Below, one piece after another: positions 60,466 through 64,000 of a DNA stretch of 64,000 nt (its first letter is position 1; every line of letters starts with the position of its first letter). Origin of the DNA: Dehalococcoidales bacterium. GTDB taxonomy: Bacteria; Chloroflexota; Dehalococcoidia; Dehalococcoidales; UBA2162. Position numbers and translations under genes: made by a program. The notes under the pieces were generated by a model that saw only the letters and a list, made by a program, of their open reading frames with translations, had not been told where the DNA came from and made no database searches. The stretch spans positions 62,001 to 126,000 of the forward strand of contig JAFGCW010000089.1 in the NCBI GenBank assembly GCA_016932435.1. Reading direction: 5' to 3'.

Positions 60466-61383
60466 TTACTTGACTTCAAGCATTCTGTCTACCGCGTTCT
60501 TGGCTTTTATCCTGATTTCTTCCGGGATTATAATCCGGTTCTCCATATTCTCCAGCGACCATAATACGGTTTCGAGAGTAATCAGTTTCATCCGCGGACA
60601 GATAGCCTGTTCGGTTGCCGGAATAAACTCTTTATTCGGATTTTCTTTGCGAAGGCGGTGCAGTAATCCCATCTCGGTACCCACGATGATCTCGGTAGCA
60701 TCCGTTTCCCGTGCATAGCGTGCCATCTGGCCTGTACTGAGAATAGCATCGGCCAGAGCTCTCGTCTCAACCTTACACTCGGGATGAACGATTACTACCG
60801 CTTTCGGGTGTTCCTCTTTTCTTTTTAGTATATCGGCCGGAAGAATCCTGGCGTGAGTAGGGCAGTAACCCGGCCAGAGGATTAGTTCTTTTCCGGTTTG
60901 TTCGGCGGCGTAACTTCCCAGGTACTGATCCGGGACGAAGATAATCTCTTCAGTGTCTTTTAATGTTTCAACTATCTTGACAGCATTGGCTGAAGTGCAG
61001 CAGATATCGGATTCGGCTTTCACTTCTGCGGTGGAATTTACATAGCAGACAACCTTTGCTTTCGGATGCTGCTTCTTGAGTTCTCTGAGTTGTTCGCCCG
61101 TAATCATATCTGCCATCGGACAGCCCGAATGTAGATCGGGAAGCAGGACTATCCTATGCGGATTGAGGATGGCGGCAGTCTCTGCCATAAAATGGACTCC
61201 GCAGAACACTATCACCTCGGCATCGCTGGTCGCTGCTTTCCTGCTGAGTTCCAGTGAATCACCGGCGAAATCCGCTATGTCCTGTACTTCACCAAGCTGA
61301 TAATTGTGAACAAGGAAAAGAGCGTTTTTGTCCTTTTTGAGAGTCATTATCTTTTCAATAATCGCTGTATTGCCGGTATCCAT
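60466..61383 (-). CDS. nadA: Quinolinate synthase A
   Basis: It forms quinolinate from iminoaspartate and dihydroxyacetone phosphate in NAD synthesis, with a 4Fe-4S cluster. ALFLVHNYQLGEVQDIADFA, VIVFCGVHFMAETAAIL, CYVNSTAEVKAESDICCTSA, FVPDQYLGSYAA, HPECKVETRALADAILSTGQ, TEMGLLHRLRKENPNKEF and CPRMKLITLE are diagnostic and include the cluster Cys residues. The length of 305 is normal. nadB and nadC are not in the window. The stop codon of fdhD overlaps its start. Confidence 0.97.
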   Translation of the reverse strand: MDTGNTAIIEKIMTLKKDKNALFLVHNYQLGEVQDIADFAGDSLELSRKAATSDAEVIVFCGVHFMAETAAILNPHRIVLLPDLHSGCPMADMITGEQLRELKKQHPKAKVVCYVNSTAEVKAESDICCTSANAVKIVETLKDTEEIIFVPDQYLGSYAAEQTGKELILWPGYCPTHARILPADILKRKEEHPKAVVIVHPECKVETRALADAILSTGQMARYARETDATEIIVGTEMGLLHRLRKENPNKEFIPATEQAICPRMKLITLETVLWSLENMENRIIIPEEIRIKAKNAVDRMLEVK

Positions 61384-62168
61384 TAGTCGGTTATCCTCCA
61401 GTCGTTTGTGTAAGCGTTTACCCTCTTCCCCCGGGCAAATCCAAGCAGGGTTATACCCATTTCGTTGGCAAGCCTGACTCCCAGGTTAGTTGGAGCCGAC
61501 TTGGATATAATTATCGGGATATTCCTTCTTGAAACCTTGAGCAGTATTTCAGAAGACACTCTCCCGCTGGTAACAACGATTCGATCTTCGGTGGAAATAT
61601 CCTTCATCATGCATTCCCCGAATATCTTGTCGATAGCATTGTGCCTGCCGATGTCCTCCATGAAAATGAGTATATTTTTTGCATCGCAGAGGGCAGCGCT
61701 ATGGACACCGCCCGTCTCCCTGAAGACTTCCGATTTCTGCTGAAATTCCTTCATCAAGGTTAGCACTTCTCCGGTGGATATTTTCGTATCGGATTTTATC
61801 TGCTCCCGGTTTTCAGCATCCGCAGCATGGTAGAATGAAGCTCCTCTCCCACAACCGGAGGTTATCATTCTCTTGAACAGGAACTCATTATCAAAATCCT
61901 TTTCTTCTTTCGTGTTTACCCTGACGATACCATGATTTTCATCAACCAGTACATTTTTTATCTCATCCCTGCTTTCAATCAAACCTTCTGAAAACAGAAA
62001 TCCAACCGCCATGTAGTCAAGATTCTTTGGCGAGCATAACATCGTTACCAGCTCTTCGTTGTTCAGGATTATCGTAATCGGAAATTCCCTGACAACGATG
62101 TCTTCTATACTTTCTCTGCCTTCTTCCGTAAGTCGCAGGACACTGATTTTCTCAATCTCCGAGTCCAT
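61383..62168 (-). CDS. fdhD: Formate dehydrogenase accessory sulfurtransferase FdhD
   Basis: It transfers sulfur from a cysteine desulfurase to the molybdenum cofactor of formate dehydrogenases. Landmarks are EFPITIILNNEELVTMLCSP, MAVGFLFSEGLI, the Cys-loop MITSGCGRGASF with C106 only (the second Cys of the CxxC seen in E. coli is Gly here), TGGVHSAALCD, EDIGRHNAIDKIFGECMM, and TSGRVSSEILLKVSRRNIPI. The length is normal. Its start adjoins the MOSC gene, and together they point to molybdoenzymes elsewhere in the genome. Confidence 0.95.
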   Translation of the reverse strand: MDSEIEKISVLRLTEEGRESIEDIVVREFPITIILNNEELVTMLCSPKNLDYMAVGFLFSEGLIESRDEIKNVLVDENHGIVRVNTKEEKDFDNEFLFKRMITSGCGRGASFYHAADAENREQIKSDTKISTGEVLTLMKEFQQKSEVFRETGGVHSAALCDAKNILIFMEDIGRHNAIDKIFGECMMKDISTEDRIVVTSGRVSSEILLKVSRRNIPIIISKSAPTNLGVRLANEMGITLLGFARGKRVNAYTNDWRITD

Positions 62169-62603
62169 TTATATGACCTTTATCGCATCTCCGCTCTTTA
62201 CCGTCCCGCCGCGTACTACCCTGGTAAAAACGCCTTCTTCAGGCATTATACATTGACCGACGGCACGATAGATAGCGCACTTCGTGTGGCATTCCTTACC
62301 GATCTGGGTTATCTCAAGTCTGACTTCATTTCCTATCGAAATCTCCGTGCCTACAGGAAGAGAAACCAGGTTTAATCCTTCCGTGGTAAGGTTTTCAGCG
62401 AAATCACCAGGGCCTACATTCAGTCCCAGTTCTCTCATTTTTTCGATACTCTCTTTTGCCATCAGACTTACCTGACGGTGGCTTTTTGAGTCAGCATGGG
62501 CGTCATCATCCATACCGTAGTCCTGAAGGAAGTAACCTTCCTTTACATCATCTTTCCTGGTGCCCTTTTTCCTGCTTTTACACACCGCTAATATCCTGGC
62601 CAT
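62169..62603 (-). CDS. MOSC domain protein (144 aa)
   Basis: A short stand-alone MOSC domain: ILAVCKSRKKGTRKDDVKEG, HADSKSHRQVSLMAKESIEK, GPGDFAENLTTEGLNLVSLP, and the conserved Cys in IGKECHTKCAIYRAVGQCIM. MOSC domains act in sulfur handling for the molybdenum cofactor. The gene lies between mnmA and fdhD with no spacing on either side, so translation is coupled and a role in molybdoenzyme maturation is likely. Confidence 0.93.
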   Translation of the reverse strand: MARILAVCKSRKKGTRKDDVKEGYFLQDYGMDDDAHADSKSHRQVSLMAKESIEKMRELGLNVGPGDFAENLTTEGLNLVSLPVGTEISIGNEVRLEITQIGKECHTKCAIYRAVGQCIMPEEGVFTRVVRGGTVKSGDAIKVI

Positions 62604-63689
62604 TTATTCTCCATCACTCCTCTCTATTATTCCCCCTCCCAGAACAATGTCATCGTTATAGAATACCGCCGCCTGACCCGGCGTAATTGCCATCTGATTT
62701 TCCTTGAATTTCACTTTTATTCTTTCATTGTCAACAGGTATTATGGTTGCTTCTGCTTCTTCGTGTGAATATCTTATTTTAGCCCTGACTTCCATCTTGG
62801 TTCTGGGTTTTTCTATGCTTATCCAGTTCAGGTTATTAGCGGTAAGTTCGTCGCCATAGATATCTTCTCTGCTGCCCACTGTTATGTTATTATTCTTTGG
62901 ATCAATATCGGTCACATATAAAGGATCATTACCGGATATTCCCAGCCCTTTTCGCTGTCCTATGGTAAAATTCGCGATCCCCCTGTGTTCACCAAGGATT
63001 TCTCCCTGTGTATTCTTGATTAAGCCGACCTGAGCATCGCTGATAAGCGACCTGTAACCGGCAGCGACGAAGTTCTGACTTTCCGGCTTTTCATCTATTC
63101 CGAGTCTGAATTTACGGGCCAGCTCTCTTACTTCCTGCTTGGTATATTCGCCGACCGGAAAGAGAGTATGACTGAGTTGGTTTTGTGAAAGGAATGCCAG
63201 AAAATATGACTGGTCCTTTGCTGTGTCCCTAGCTTTTTTTAACAGATAGCAGCCCGAGATTTCATTATAATCGATTCTGCTGTAATGACCTGTGGCGAAG
63301 TAATCGAACTCGATACCTGCATCTCCGGCTTTATCTGTTAATGCCTGGAATTTTATACATCGATTACACATCAGGCAGGGATTCGGTGTTCTGCCTGACA
63401 GGTACTCGTCAGTGAAGTAATTCAGTACTTTTTCCCTGAATTTATTTGTTAAATCGATCACGTGAAAAGGGATCCCGAGAATGGCCGCTACCTTGCGCGC
63501 GTTTTCAATGTGTAGCGTTTCATCGGGACTATAGCAGGCATGACGTGTATGTAAACATGGCACTTCTTCGCCGTCCCATATCTTCATCATTATACCGGTA
63601 ACACGGTATCCTTTACCTTTAAGAAGGGCGGCTGCAACCGAGGAGTCGACTCCTCCACTCATTGCTACTGCAATACGTTTACTGTTCAT
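62604..63689 (-). CDS. mnmA: tRNA-specific 2-thiouridylase MnmA
   Basis: It puts sulfur on U34 of tRNA for Lys, Glu and Gln. The PP-loop AVAMSGGVDSSVAAALL (7-23), LTNKFREKVLNYFTDEYLSG, NPCLMCNRCIKF (C105, C108, C111), FATGHYSR and DQSYFLAFLSQNQLSH are normal. The segment that usually reads ESQDICFVPDGDY is ESQNFVAAGYRS here (203-214), so the second catalytic Cys is not at its expected place. The three Cys in the first motif suggest an iron-sulfur-type variant (inference). The downstream gene is MOSC with a zero-base gap. Confidence 0.94.
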   Translation of the reverse strand: MNSKRIAVAMSGGVDSSVAAALLKGKGYRVTGIMMKIWDGEEVPCLHTRHACYSPDETLHIENARKVAAILGIPFHVIDLTNKFREKVLNYFTDEYLSGRTPNPCLMCNRCIKFQALTDKAGDAGIEFDYFATGHYSRIDYNEISGCYLLKKARDTAKDQSYFLAFLSQNQLSHTLFPVGEYTKQEVRELARKFRLGIDEKPESQNFVAAGYRSLISDAQVGLIKNTQGEILGEHRGIANFTIGQRKGLGISGNDPLYVTDIDPKNNNITVGSREDIYGDELTANNLNWISIEKPRTKMEVRAKIRYSHEEAEATIIPVDNERIKVKFKENQMAITPGQAAVFYNDDIVLGGGIIERSDGE

Positions 63690-63767
63690 TATTTCCTGTT
63701 GTGTTTTCGTGACTCAAAATTACACAGCTATCTACTATTAGAATAACACACAGGGAGGTGAATTTCT

Positions 63768-63792
63768 ATAGTTGACTATTATGGTCAACTAT
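63768..63792. terminator. Hairpin between mnmA and the MFS gene
   Basis: ATAGTTGAC (63768-63776) and GTCAACTAT (63784-63792) form a perfect 9-bp stem with a seven-base loop. It lies just after the minus-strand stop of the MFS gene. The T-run is poor on either strand. Confidence 0.5.
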
Positions 63793-63810
63793 TTAAGTGA
63801 TACATGTATA

Positions 63811-64000
63811 TTAGGATTTCCTGACCATTCCATATATGATTGCTACTATCGGCACCATTACTGATATTCCTGCCGCAGTAAAGAAAGTGGCATTGATACC
63901 GCCGTAAACATAGGCTATTCCTATAACCGGCGGTCCGAGTGTCTGACCAAGTCTCAGCATCATGTTGTTCAGTGACATAAAAGCCCCGCGGTATTCTATC
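63811..64000 (-). CDS. MFS transporter, C-terminal end only (cut by window edge)
   Basis: The minus strand is open from the window end to TAA at 63813-63811. The last 62 residues begin near IEYRGAFMSLNNMMLRLGQT and continue LGPPVIGIAYVYGG, a membrane helix and GMVRKS. The R-G-x-x-M-S-x-N-N pattern followed by a Gly-Pro-rich helix is typical of the C-terminal half of MFS exporters. The N-terminal part lies beyond 64000. Substrate unknown. Confidence 0.75.
   Translation of the reverse strand, partial: IEYRGAFMSLNNMMLRLGQTLGPPVIGIAYVYGGINATFFTAAGISVMVPIVAIIYGMVRKS

Noticed and set aside
1..64000. CRISPR arrays, prophages, complete insertion sequences, origin of replication
   Set aside because: I saw no regularly spaced repeats, transposase, phage structural genes, or DnaA-box cluster with dnaA/dnaN in the window.

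Overview
The window reads as chromosomal DNA of a free-living anaerobic bacterium, most likely Chloroflexota (Dehalococcoidia-like). This is an inference from gene content and style, since no 16S rRNA gene is present. The clues are a moderate GC content, frequent TTG/GTG starts, an archaeal-type hexulose-6-phosphate synthase/RraA fusion, a cofactor-independent archaeal-type phosphoglycerate mutase, an ER/archaeal-type (S26B, SipW-like) signal peptidase with a DUF5305-like partner, geranylgeranyl-reductase-like flavoproteins, and proteins ending in a VGG..P.NK transmembrane tail. There is no rRNA operon, CRISPR array, prophage or intact insertion sequence.

Layout. Positions 1-918 hold a truncated MFS transporter. 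Positions 1.4-4.3 kb hold a five-gene operon of small uncharacterised proteins: three share one architecture that resembles DUF2589, and one is a coiled-coil protein. Positions 4.4-18.0 kb form a cell-surface region: an InlB-like B-repeat protein interrupted by an in-frame TGA, a NarL-type two-component system, several exported beta-rich proteins, a SipW-type signal peptidase, a DUF5305-like membrane protein, two von Willebrand factor A (vWA) proteins with the same C-terminal anchor, and a membrane-anchored protein that looks like a caspase-fold cysteine peptidase. A tRNA-Arg gene closes this part. Positions 18.2-24.2 kb carry accessory metabolism (iron alcohol dehydrogenase, methyltransferase, URO-D-like protein, SnoaL-like protein, BKACE enzyme).

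Positions 24.3-31.6 kb hold dxs, pgk, apgM, an unknown gene, tpiA and miaA: lower glycolysis, isoprenoid supply and tRNA modification. On the minus strand from 45.3 to 31.9 kb lie rsmG, a 2TM-receiver protein, pdxS-pdxT-pyrE-acyl-CoA synthetase behind a good promoter, an R3H/AAA ATPase, a radical SAM protein, and a pantothenate cluster (DUF2520/PanG-like, panD, panB, panC). That cluster is preceded by a strong promoter and a structured, terminator-ending leader RNA. Positions 45.8-52.2 kb encode type IV pilus machinery (PilB, PilC, PilO-like, a PilM-PilN fusion, PilT), followed by a diguanylate cyclase. Then come a Na/Pi cotransporter with PhoU, a CinA-like protein, a site-2 protease, a DUF457-like membrane protein, a flavoprotein, and a GreA protein carrying an integrase-type N-terminal domain. 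The minus-strand end holds nadA, fdhD, a MOSC protein, mnmA and a second truncated MFS gene.

The most promising undescribed units are the vWA/vWA/caspase-like surface cluster with its shared C-terminal signal, the DUF2589-like five-gene operon, and the leader RNA of the pantothenate operon. All assignments were made by eye from sequence, with no database search.
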